The notes under the pieces are model-generated. The model was not told the DNA's origin and did no database searches. It saw nothing but the letters and a program-made list of their open reading frames with translations. This document shows, in pieces, positions 52,378-60,639 of a DNA stretch of 64,000 nt. The DNA comes from Streptomyces tsukubensis (lineage in GTDB: Bacteria; Actinomycetota; Actinomycetes; Streptomycetales; Streptomycetaceae). Location: contig NZ_CP020700.1 in assembly GCF_003932715.1 (NCBI RefSeq), forward strand, positions 1,130,001 through 1,194,000, written 5' to 3'. The position numbers and the translations under genes were made by a program. Positions within the stretch are counted from its first letter, which is position 1, and every line of letters starts with the position of its first letter.

Positions 52378-52463
52378 TTTCACAAACGCACAATATGGCA
52401 TCAGTCGCAACACATCCCCCGCTGCGACCCCCTTTGCGGCCCCGCGCAGGAGCGGTGCACTGG
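52378..52463 (+). promoter_or_regulatory. Promoter-like block A, shared with block upstream of P450
   Basis: This 86-bp block aligns without gaps to 58547-58632, with 59 identities by my hand count. Both start TTTCACAA and end CGGTGCACTGG, exactly 75 bp apart. The block is locally AT-richer than its surroundings. It lies 97 bp before the dxs remnant start and is probably the promoter/operator of the left arm of the cluster. Confidence 0.65.
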
Positions 52464-52559
52464 TGGTACCCGGCAGCCGATCGCCCGCGACAACGGGCAC
52501 GGCGTGCCGTGGTTGTCCCGGTCGTGCCCGCCCCGGACCTCGGCGAAGGGAAGAGCCCG

Positions 52560-53816
52560 ATGACCGCCCCGCCGGATGCCTGGCCCGGTCCGGCCGACCT
52601 GGCCGGCCCGTCGGTGGTGCGGACTGTGCCAACCGGTGATCTCCCCATCGCCCTGTCCTACGCGGACGGGCCGGCCAAGGCCCGCGCCCTTCACGGCGAG
52701 AACGAGCGAGCAGTGCCGGCGATCGTCGGTGACGGGACGACGACCGGCGGTGTGGCCTTCGAAACCCTCAAGATCGTCGGCGGCGCACTGCGGCGCCCGG
52801 TGATCGTGGTCCTCAACGACAGCGGCCGTTCCTACGCCCCGACCGTCGGAGCCCTGTCCCACCACCTCACCGCCCCCGGGCGGGACGGGCGCGCCGAGAC
52901 CTCCCGCAACCTGTTCACCGCGCTCGGCCTCGCCCGTCTCGGACCCGTCGACGGACACGACACCGGCGCGATCGAGTCCGCGCTGCGGCGCGCGCGAACC
53001 ATGCACCGGCCCGTGGTGGTCCATGTCACGACCGTCAAGGGCAAGGGTTACGCTCCGGCCGAGGACGACGAGGTCGCATGTCTGCACGCGGTGGGCATAG
53101 TCGACGCCGCCACCGGCCGACCGGCCGCGCACACCGCCGACGTGCCCTCATGGACGAGCCTGTTCGGGGAGGCCCTGGCCCGAACCGCTGCACGGCGCGA
53201 GGATGCCGTCGCCGCGGCGATGCTGCGGCCGACCGGCCTGCACCTCATGGCCGAGCCGTTCCCCGAACGGGTCTTCGACGTCGGTATCCCCGAGCAGCAC
53301 GCCGTCACCAGTGCCGCGGGCCTGGCGATGGGCGGTTGCCACCCCGTCGTCGCCATCTGCGCCACCCTCCTCAATCGAAGTCCCGGCATCCTCCTCGACC
53401 TGCTGATCGTCCCCGCGGGGCCGCCGGCCGGAGCCGCACTCAAGGCCGCCGCGCTGGTCGAGTGCCACGGATTCGGCGTGACCGTCGAGGATCCGCACGG
53501 GGCAGCCGGTCGATCCGGCGCTGACCGGCCTGACCGCCCGTCACCGTGTCGCCGACACCATCGAGGACAACAGCCGCACCGGCGGCATGGGCTCGGCCCC
53601 CGCACAGGCATGCGGCGACGCCCACGTCCCCCCACCGGTGTGCGCGCTCGGCCTGTCCCGCGCCTTCGTGTCCCACGGATCGCGAACCGACCTGCTGGCC
53701 GCGGCGGGGCTGGATGCCGCGGGTATCACCCGCGCCGTACTGCGCGAGCTGCGGCCGCACCCGCTCACCTCCGCGCCGACCGCCCGCCCCGCCTCCCTGC
53801 CCGGAGACCCCAATGA
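52560..53816 (+). pseudogene. dxs: Degenerate 1-deoxy-D-xylulose-5-phosphate synthase gene
   Basis: Intact Dxs is about 630-650 residues and makes DXP, the first MEP-pathway intermediate. Here only parts survive: GPADL, then a jump to the GDGTTTGGVAFETLKIVGGALRRPVIVVLNDSGRSYAPT segment; a second jump to LGPVDGHD...HRPVVVHVTTVKGKGYAPA; then FPERVFDVGIPEQHAVTSAAGLAMGG and a third jump to GFGVTVEDP. After about 53505 the Dxs C-terminus ([35 protein letters not shown]) continues in another frame. At least three internal losses remove cofactor-binding parts and one frameshift separates the end. The original frame ends TGA overlapping the ispG ATG. Not functional. Confidence 0.85.
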
Positions 53817-54085
53817 CAGCCGTCGAGCCCGGCCCGCCCGCCCTCCTCCCACCGCCCCCCACCCGCCGGATCCACGTCGGCAACGTACCCGTCGGCGGCG
53901 GCGCACCGATCAGCGTGCAGACCATGACCACCGCACCGACCGCCGACGTCGGCGCCACCCTGCGTCAGATCTCTGAAGTCACCGCCGCCGGTCGCGACAT
54001 CGTCCGCGTCGTCGACGCCCTCCTCTACGAGGCCCCGCGCCTGGCCGACCCCGCACCCGTCAACCCGGCACGACAGGCCAGATGA
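53813..54085 (+). pseudogene. ispG: Internally deleted ispG remnant
   Basis: The 90-codon frame starts like IspG (GcpE, HMB-PP synthase): [50 protein letters not shown]. It then jumps to [23 protein letters not shown], which I read as the C-terminal tail. Normal IspG is about 385 residues, so some 300 residues with the Fe-S cysteines are gone, in frame. The start overlaps the dxs end (ATGA) and the stop overlaps the prenyl synthase start (ATGA), so the original operon structure is still visible. Not functional. Confidence 0.85.
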
Positions 54086-54870
54086 CCACCCCGTCCCCCG
54101 ACCCCCGCGACCTCGACCCGGCCACCGTACGGACCAGCGTCGACCGAACCGTGCACGCCTTCCTCGACGCCAAGACACACGATGCCCGCGAACAGTCCAT
54201 GCCCTCCGACATCCCCGCGGCGCTGCGCGAATGCCTGACCGCCGGCGGCAAGCGACTGCGTCCCCTGCTCTGTGTACTCGGCTGGCACGCCGCCGGCGGA
54301 CACGGCGACGACCGACTCGGCACCGGTGCGGCCATCCTGATCGGTGACATGGCGCTGGCCTGGTCGGACGAACTCCTGTACGGCGCCGACCACCCGCCCC
54401 ACCGCCTCGCGCGCCTGCGCCGGGTCATCGACGTCATGCGCCAAGAGGTCATCTACGGCCAGTACTTGGACCCCACGACGACGCTCGGCCCCGTCACCGA
54501 CCACGAGGCGGCCCTGCGCGTCATCCGGTTCAAGACCGCGAAATACACATGTGAACGCCCCCTGCACTGCGGAACGACTCTGACGGACGGCGGCCCCCGG
54601 GTGCGCGCCGCGCTCTCGCAGTTCGCCCTTCCCCTCGGTGAGGCCTTCCAACTGCGCGACGACATCCTGGCCGTCTACGGCCGACCCGACGACACCGGCA
54701 AGCCCGTCCTGGACGAACTGCGCGAGGGCAAGCACACCGTCCTGCTCGCCCTGGCCGCCCAACGCGCGGACACCGCCCAACGCACGCTCCTGGACGCCGT
54801 CCCCTGCCCGCCACCCGTCGCCGTCGCACTGCGCGACGCGGCGGCCCGAGCCGTGGAGCGCATCTCGTGA
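54082..54870 (+). CDS. Polyprenyl diphosphate synthase lacking the first Asp-rich motif
   Basis: The 262-residue protein is a GGPP-synthase-type trans-prenyltransferase, shorter than the usual 340-360. It keeps [69 protein letters not shown] and the second Asp-rich motif [12 protein letters not shown] (about residue 193) and [23 protein letters not shown]. Between GGHGDD and RLGTG (about residues 73-79) the 45-50 residues with helix HDDVMD and the first DDxxD motif are absent. Without it, Mg-dependent ionisation of the allylic substrate should fail, so it is probably inactive although the reading frame is open. ATGA overlap with the ispG remnant. Confidence 0.8.
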   Translation: MTTPSPDPRDLDPATVRTSVDRTVHAFLDAKTHDAREQSMPSDIPAALRECLTAGGKRLRPLLCVLGWHAAGGHGDDRLGTGAAILIGDMALAWSDELLYGADHPPHRLARLRRVIDVMRQEVIYGQYLDPTTTLGPVTDHEAALRVIRFKTAKYTCERPLHCGTTLTDGGPRVRAALSQFALPLGEAFQLRDDILAVYGRPDDTGKPVLDELREGKHTVLLALAAQRADTAQRTLLDAVPCPPPVAVALRDAAARAVERIS

Positions 54871-55066
54871 GCGCGAGCGCGTCCCGCCCACCACCCCCTC
54901 ACCGATGCCTCGGACCACCGCCGGACCGCGACCGGGCGGACCACCGGCCGGGCACCGGCCCCGGACGGTCGCTCCCACGAGAGCCCCCGGCGTACGGCCC
55001 ATCCACACGTCCATCCGACGTGCGGACAACCGCGCCATCCGACACATACCGCGAAAGAGATCTGCC

Positions 55067-55984
55067 ATGACCCAACGCACTTCGCTTGTTCCCACGTTCT
55101 CCGTGATCGACGGCCCCGTCCCCGACCCTTACCGGGACAAGGTCGTGTACACCTACAACGACTCCCCCGAGCTGTGGCGCAGGGCGCTGGGCGACACCCT
55201 GCTGTTCGAATGGGGCGACTACGAGGACACCACCCGCCTCCTGTCGCCGGGAGAAGCCGGCGTGCGCTTCTTCGACCGCCAACTCGACCTGGCCGGGCTG
55301 CTCACCGGCCCCCGACCGCGTATCCGCCGGATACTGGACCTCGGCTGCGGCTGGGGTTTCATCAGCTACCTCTTGGCCCGTCGATTCCACGAGTGCGACC
55401 GCATAGACGCGATCAACATCAGCCCCACCCAACTGGACTACTGCGCCCGGTTCCTGGCCGACCACCGCCTCGCCGAGCGGGTGCGGCTGTTCCTGTGCGA
55501 CGGCCGGGACGTGGACCTGCTGCCCGACCCCCACCTGCCCTACGACCTGGTCGTGGTGCGCGGCGTGTACACCCACTTCCGCGACGACGCCTACGAGGCG
55601 TCCGTGGCGGCCCTGTCGCGACGGATGCGCCCGGGCGCGATCCTCGTCATCTCGGACACCCTGTTCAAACAGGGCCCCGGCACCTACACGTCTGCGATCC
55701 CCGACATGGTCGACCGGCTCGCCTGCGGCAACCGCAAGAGCCCGGAGTACTTCGCCTCGGTCCTGGAACGCCACGGGTTCAGCATCGCCGACATGCGCGT
55801 CCTGCCGCGCAACGAGGACGTCATCCACTGGTTCCGCGACGTGAAGTCCAACATCGAGACACACTTCCCGCACGGCCTCTCCGGCCCATTGGAGGAACTG
55901 CGGGTGATGGCCGACAACATGTCCGACGCCCTCGCCCGGGACAAGGTCTCCGCCTACAGCGTCATCGCCCGTCGCACGGCGTGA
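55067..55984 (+). CDS. Class I SAM-dependent methyltransferase (candidate C-methyltransferase)
   Basis: The 305-residue protein has SAM motif I LDLGCGWGFISYLLARRF (about residue 91), then DAINISPTQLDYCARFL, VRLFLCDGRDVDLLPD, YDLVVVRGVYTHF and MRPGAILVISDTLF, with an N-terminal cap region (VYTYNDSPELWRRALGDTLLFEWGDYEDTTRLLSPGEAGVRFFDRQLDLAGLL) reminiscent of cyclopropane-synthase/sterol-type C-methyltransferases. Placed between the prenyl synthase and the terpene synthase, it may methylate an isoprenyl diphosphate before cyclisation, as known in other non-canonical terpenoid clusters; this is inference. The ATG at 55067 is preferred. The 196 bp before it hold no convincing gene. Confidence 0.8.
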   Translation: MTQRTSLVPTFSVIDGPVPDPYRDKVVYTYNDSPELWRRALGDTLLFEWGDYEDTTRLLSPGEAGVRFFDRQLDLAGLLTGPRPRIRRILDLGCGWGFISYLLARRFHECDRIDAINISPTQLDYCARFLADHRLAERVRLFLCDGRDVDLLPDPHLPYDLVVVRGVYTHFRDDAYEASVAALSRRMRPGAILVISDTLFKQGPGTYTSAIPDMVDRLACGNRKSPEYFASVLERHGFSIADMRVLPRNEDVIHWFRDVKSNIETHFPHGLSGPLEELRVMADNMSDALARDKVSAYSVIARRTA

Positions 55985-56097
55985 CGCCCGGCGAACCCCG
56001 AACCGACGCGTCTTCTCGGCGCCGCGGCGAGGGCACACGACCGCGCCCCGCGCCCCCCGCCGCCACGAGCCCCCGCACCCCAGGGAAGGAAGTCGTC

Positions 56098-57180
56098 ATG
56101 AGCGATCCTACGGATCTGCTCCACATCCCCGCCGTGTACTGCCCGGGTACGCCGACACCCCACCCGTTGACCCGCGAGGCCGAACAACGGTCGATCGCCT
56201 ACATGGACAAGTACCAGCTGTTCTGGGACGAGGCCCAACGGGAACGCCTGGTCCACGGCGACTCGGCCGCCGTCGGCGGTTACCTCGTCCCCGACGGCAC
56301 GCCCGAACGACTGCAACTCGCCACCGACATGTCCATCTGGGCGTTCGCGTGGGACGACGAGTTCTGCGACGAGGGCCCCACCCGCGACAAACCCATGGAA
56401 CTGGCGGATGCCGCCTACCGGATCCAACGAGCCATGGAATCGGTCGAAGTCGTCCTCTACCCCAACGACCGCTACGCGATGGCCTGGCGCGATCTCATGC
56501 TGCGCGTCACCCGATACTGCGCACCTCTGGACGCCGCGCTGTGGGTGGAGGGAGCCAGGTCCTGGTTCTTCACCGAGATCCTCAAGGCCGGCAACGTCCG
56601 CCGCGGCCTCACACCGGACCTGAGCACATACATGGTGATCCGCGTCGCCACCGGAGCCACTCCGCTGTACTCGCTGCTACCGCAGATGGTCCGTGCCATC
56701 CCCGTGACACCGGCGATGATCGCGGACCGGCGGATCTGCGCAATCCGCGAGATGAGCGCGCTGACCATGAACTGCTACAGCGACCTGTGCTCGTATCGCA
56801 AGGAACGACACCGTACCGGCGACGGCCACAACTTCCTCGATGTCGTCCGCCGCGAATACGCCCTGGACGAGGCCGACGGCGTCCTGGTCGCGGTCGACTA
56901 CATCAACCGGATGATGCACTGGTACCACACACTCGGCGAACAGGTCGTCCGGGACTGTCACGATCCCGTCGTCGAGCGATACGTCACGTCGATGTGGAAC
57001 TACACCGCGGGCGGCATGCTCTGGTGTCGGGAGAGCCGCCGATACCGCTTTCTCGACGGCATGACCACCGACCCCGAGACCTTCCTCGACGCGGGCTTCC
57101 TCGACGCACCACCCTCCGACGACACCTCGTCCCTGCCGATCCCCTCGATCTCGTGGTGGTGGCACCTTCCCTCCGTGTGA
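56098..57180 (+). CDS. Class I terpene synthase
   Basis: The 360-residue protein has the bacterial class I terpene-cyclase signatures: the Asp-rich motif in WAFAWDDEFCDEG (D86, D87, D91), a pyrophosphate-sensing Arg at about 182, the NSE-type triad read as SDLCSYRKE (S228, D229, S232, E236; Ser replaces the usual Asn), and a C-terminal RY pair (R315, Y316). These bind three Mg ions and the substrate diphosphate. Product and chain length cannot be predicted by eye. GGGAAGGA lies 8 nt upstream of the ATG. It is intact, unlike the precursor-supply genes before it. Confidence 0.9.
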   Translation: MSDPTDLLHIPAVYCPGTPTPHPLTREAEQRSIAYMDKYQLFWDEAQRERLVHGDSAAVGGYLVPDGTPERLQLATDMSIWAFAWDDEFCDEGPTRDKPMELADAAYRIQRAMESVEVVLYPNDRYAMAWRDLMLRVTRYCAPLDAALWVEGARSWFFTEILKAGNVRRGLTPDLSTYMVIRVATGATPLYSLLPQMVRAIPVTPAMIADRRICAIREMSALTMNCYSDLCSYRKERHRTGDGHNFLDVVRREYALDEADGVLVAVDYINRMMHWYHTLGEQVVRDCHDPVVERYVTSMWNYTAGGMLWCRESRRYRFLDGMTTDPETFLDAGFLDAPPSDDTSSLPIPSISWWWHLPSV

Positions 57181-57222
57181 ACCCGCCGACCACCGAACGA
57201 GGATGCGTGCCACCACATCGCC

Positions 57223-58047
57223 TCACCCGGCGGGTTTGCGGGCCACGACGATCACGTAGCCCAATAAACCGGCGTCGGTGGCGTCGGCGAACAACCTCAG
57301 GATCTCCTCGATCGCCGTCCGCTGCTCGGGACCGCACACGGCCGCCAGTTCGGGACGGGTCAGGCCCTCCAGGATCCTCACGTAGGACTGCTGTGTCTCG
57401 TCGGTGATGTCCAGGATCTCCTCGACGTGCAGTCCGGCCCCGTCGGCGAGGCGCGTGTACGCGTCCCATGTGGGAACGGCCACGAACGAGGCGGCGAGAG
57501 ATCCGGGGGCGCCGGACACGGCACCCTCCGCCGTCCGTTGGGCGAAATCGGCGACGACCAGGGCCGCGCCCGGCCGCAGAACCCGGGCGATCTCACCGAG
57601 CGCCCCTTGTTTGTCGGGCATGTGCAATATTGACTCGATTGCGATGGCGGCGTCGAAGACTCCATCGGCGAAGGGCATCGCGACCGCGTCGGTGATCCCG
57701 ACGCGGATGCCGTCTCCGAACCCGGCCTCCGCGCTCCTCACACGGGCCACCCGGGCCTGCTCGGGGCTGATCGTGATGCCGGTGAGCGTGGCACCGGTCC
57801 TGCGGACCAGGCGTCGTGCCGGCCCGCCCGTGCCGCATCCGACGTCCAGGACGTGCCGTCCGGGACCCGCCCCGGTCCTCTCGGTCACCAGATCGGTCAG
57901 TCGCTCCTGCGCCCGCCGCAGCGGTGACGTGTCGCCCGGCGCCCAGTGGCCCATGTGGATCTCGTCGCCCAAGAAGATGTCCACCGCCTCGGTGTTGTCG
58001 TAGAAGGCGGCGACGTGCTGGGGTGTGGGACCTTCGGTCCGGGACAT
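57223..58047 (-). CDS. Class I SAM-dependent methyltransferase with TTA codon
   Basis: The 274-residue protein reads VAAFYDNTEAVDIFLGDEIHMGHW, then motif I VLDVGCGTGGPARRLVRRTGATLTGITISPEQ, MPFADGVFDAAIAIESILHMPDKQGALGEIARVLRPGAALVVADF. The FYD...IHMGHW start is shared by small-molecule C- and O-methyltransferases, including terpenoid and tocopherol types. It faces the terpene synthase gene (42 bp between stops) and diverges from the P450. A TTA codon at 57265-57267 near its C-terminus puts its synthesis under bldA control. Substrate unknown; likely the terpene or its oxidised product. Confidence 0.85.
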   Translation of the reverse strand: MSRTEGPTPQHVAAFYDNTEAVDIFLGDEIHMGHWAPGDTSPLRRAQERLTDLVTERTGAGPGRHVLDVGCGTGGPARRLVRRTGATLTGITISPEQARVARVRSAEAGFGDGIRVGITDAVAMPFADGVFDAAIAIESILHMPDKQGALGEIARVLRPGAALVVADFAQRTAEGAVSGAPGSLAASFVAVPTWDAYTRLADGAGLHVEEILDITDETQQSYVRILEGLTRPELAAVCGPEQRTAIEEILRLFADATDAGLLGYVIVVARKPAG

Positions 58048-58546
58048 GTCTGTCACCTCTCCAAGGGGGCGGTTCACGGGCACGGAGCTTCGTCGTGCGG
58101 TTCGATGCGCCGCTCGGCGGACGCGCCGGTTCGGACGCGCGCCGCGCTGCGGGTCGGGCACCCGGCGCGAACCGGGGCGGTGTGCGGGTCGTGCCCCCTG
58201 CGCCACCACCCCTGGGGCAGCGGTACGGGAAGCGTGGCGAGAGGGCAGCCACGGGGGCTGTGTCGAAGGCGGCGGACGCAGTCGTCGGCCGCGTAACGTG
58301 GGCCGGGACATCCGGCGCGCTGTCGGCCGGCGCGGTCGGACGTCCCACGGTCGTCGCGGTGCGGTCTCGATGCCGGAGGCGACACCGGCGCCCCTCCATC
58401 CTTGATACGCGCGATGGCACGGATGAGCAACACCCCGGGGCATCCGGAGTGCGCGCGTCGAAACCGGCCGTCGTCGCGTCCACGCGCGGCTCCCCCGCAG
58501 TCGAGGCCATGCCCCTCCGATCGACTCCTTCGGGCCGTCCCACGCC
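58048..58546. other. Non-coding left part of the methyltransferase-P450 divergent region
   Basis: About 500 bp with no gene I can support. It should contain the promoter of the second methyltransferase. Open frames on the plus strand here lack ribosome-binding sites and have Arg/Pro-rich shadow-like translations. Confidence 0.4.
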
Positions 58547-58632
58547 TTTCACAAGCACGCAAAGTTGCACCAATTGCAACGGGTTCGTCGCTTCGACTCC
58601 CTTCCCGACCGGGGGGCGCGGCGGTGCACTGG
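58547..58632 (+). promoter_or_regulatory. Promoter-like block B upstream of the P450
   Basis: It is the ungapped counterpart of 52378-52463. It contains a perfect palindrome GTTGCA-CCAAT-TGCAAC (58564-58580) overlapped by GCAA-AG-TTGC (58559-58568), a plausible regulator site. The corresponding part of block A is less symmetric. It lies about 225 bp before the P450 start. Confidence 0.65.
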
Positions 58633-58857
58633 ACACAACCCACAAACCCCGACGACGGGCGCGGGCCCGAAGGACCGGCTCCGGGCACGCCCCCGCAAGC
58701 CGCCCAATGGAACATGTCCGATGAACGCCACGACGCGTGACCACCCTGACGCGGAACCGATCCGGCCGGGGCGGCCCGTGCCGCTCGCGTCCGCCGGTCG
58801 TCGTGCCGCCGGTGGCGGCGCCGCACACATCCCCTCGACGAAAAGAGGCACCTCGCG

Positions 58858-60270
58858 ATGCGACACAACGAAAGCGTCCCCATAGCCCCGGGCGCGCTGC
58901 CCCTGCTCGGCCACCTGGGCAGAATCGGTGCCGAGCCCCAGGAATTCTTCCGGCAGTTGGGCGACATCGGACCAGTGGTACGCATCCGCCTGGCCCGACG
59001 GACCGCGTACGTGGTGACCTCGCCGGCCCTCGTGCGACGGATACTGGTCGGCGGACGTGGCGAGTTCGACAAGGGCGGCCCGTTCTTCATCCCGTTCACA
59101 ACCCTGCTGGGCGACGGACTCGCCACCGAGCCCGACTCCGTACACCGTGTGCACCGCCCCTTGGTGCAGCCGGCGTTCCACCGCTCGGCCATGACCGGCT
59201 ACATGCGGCGCGTCACGCAGTCCGCGACGCGACACATCGCGGAGTGGGACCCCCACCAGATCATCGAGGTGGACAGGGAGATGACGGCGCTGACCACCGG
59301 CGTCCTGACCCGGTCGCTGTTCACCGACCCCGTCTCCTCGCGCTGTGTCGACCGGTTCCAGCGGGATCTGCCCATCGTGCTGGACGGACTCGGCCTGCGC
59401 ATGGGGCTGCCCTCGATAGGCCGGTTCCCGCATCCCGCCAACCGCCGGTTCTACCGAGCCGTTCAACACACCACGGATTCCATCGAAACGATGATCCGCC
59501 ACCGCAAACAGAGCCCGGAGCCCCACGACGACCTGCTGACCCTGCTCCTCGCACCCGAACCGCACGCCGATGGCGTACTCAACGACGAACTGGTGCGGGG
59601 CCACATCTGGGACTTCATGCTCGGTGGTATCGAGCCCACCGCAGCCCTGCTGTCCTGGACCCTGCACATCCTGGCCACCTTCCCCGACCACTACGCCCGG
59701 GTGCAGGAGGAGATCGACACCGTGCTGGCGGGAGCCTCGCCCACCTACCAGGACCTGGCGCGGCTGCCGCAGTTGCAGAACACCCTGACCGAGGCGCTGC
59801 GGCTGTACCCTCCGGTATGGGTGCTGAGCCGCACCACCACCCGTGCGTGCGAGCTGGACGGGCACAAGCTCCCCCAGGGAGCGGACGTCATCTTCTCCAG
59901 CTGGGCTCTCCATCGGCATTCCGACAGCTTCGAGGACGCCGATCGCTTCGACCCGGATCGCTGGCAGCCCGCGCGGGTCGGCCGCGCCCAGCGTGACGGC
60001 TTCCTCGCATTCGGCGCGGGAGCGCGTAAGTGCATCGGCGACGTCTTCGGCGTCGCCGAGGCCACAGCCATGCTCGCTGTGCTCCTCCAGAATCGGCGCC
60101 TGCAGCCGGTGCCCGGCCCACGGGTCGTGGCCCGCCGCGGCATGACCCTGCGCCCCAAAGGACTCCGAATCGCCTTTGCGCCCCTGACGTCGCCGAAACC
60201 CGCGCAGGACCCGGCATGCGCAGCCGCCCCGCCGAACCCGGGCACGGGGTTGCGCGCCCCCACTCCCTAG
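58858..60270 (+). CDS. Cytochrome P450, terpene-oxidase-like
   Basis: The 470-residue protein has all core P450 motifs: I helix WDFMLGGIEPTAALLSW (about 253-269), ExxR at E312-R315 (EALRLYPPVW), PERF-like DADRFDPDRW, and the heme loop FLAFGAGARKCIGDVFG with Cys at about 392. The N-terminus (APGALPLLGHLGRIG) and the DKGGPFF...LATEPDSVHRVHRPLVQPAFHRSAM block resemble pentalenene-oxygenase-type enzymes of terpene clusters. It probably oxidises the cyclised terpene. No membrane anchor. The ATG at 58858 follows GAGG at 58846-58849. It is the far arm of the cluster, behind promoter-like block B. Confidence 0.9.
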   Translation: MRHNESVPIAPGALPLLGHLGRIGAEPQEFFRQLGDIGPVVRIRLARRTAYVVTSPALVRRILVGGRGEFDKGGPFFIPFTTLLGDGLATEPDSVHRVHRPLVQPAFHRSAMTGYMRRVTQSATRHIAEWDPHQIIEVDREMTALTTGVLTRSLFTDPVSSRCVDRFQRDLPIVLDGLGLRMGLPSIGRFPHPANRRFYRAVQHTTDSIETMIRHRKQSPEPHDDLLTLLLAPEPHADGVLNDELVRGHIWDFMLGGIEPTAALLSWTLHILATFPDHYARVQEEIDTVLAGASPTYQDLARLPQLQNTLTEALRLYPPVWVLSRTTTRACELDGHKLPQGADVIFSSWALHRHSDSFEDADRFDPDRWQPARVGRAQRDGFLAFGAGARKCIGDVFGVAEATAMLAVLLQNRRLQPVPGPRVVARRGMTLRPKGLRIAFAPLTSPKPAQDPACAAAPPNPGTGLRAPTP

Positions 60271-60639
60271 CCCCGACGCAGGCGGCCTCAGGGCCGTCCG
60301 GCGGCACCCCGCAACGCGCACACCACCGCCCGGTGCTCGTCGCGATCCGGCACAGCGCCTGCGTGGGCACCGACCGTGCCCGCGAACGTGTCCCGGGGTC
60401 GGCATCGACCGCAGCACCGCGGCCGCCGCCGCTAAGGCGATGCTCCGCAACGAGACATCGACGTGTCCGTCGCCACAGCCTGCTCCGCACTCGTCGTCGA
60501 CCCCACCGCCCACACCCTCGCGCCTCGCGGATCCTGCACGGAACCCTCGCCTCCAGAGGGCCACCGCCCGGCGACGACCCGACCCTGCATCAACGGCTCC
60601 TCGGGATCGGCTCCGGCGCGGGGGCCGATCCCGGATTCG

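Noticed and set aside
52560..54870. Hopanoid cluster, because dxs, ispG and a polyprenyl synthase occur together there
   Set aside because: No squalene-hopene cyclase, HpnC/D/E or HpnH gene is present; a class I terpene synthase and P450 follow instead.
54867..55070. Open frame after the prenyl synthase with GTGA-type overlap
   Set aside because: Pro/Arg-rich translation without ribosome-binding site or motif; probably chance or decayed sequence.
58402..58740. Plus-strand open frame in the methyltransferase-P450 gap
   Set aside because: It crosses the promoter-like block and has shadow-like Arg/Pro composition; no ribosome-binding site seen.
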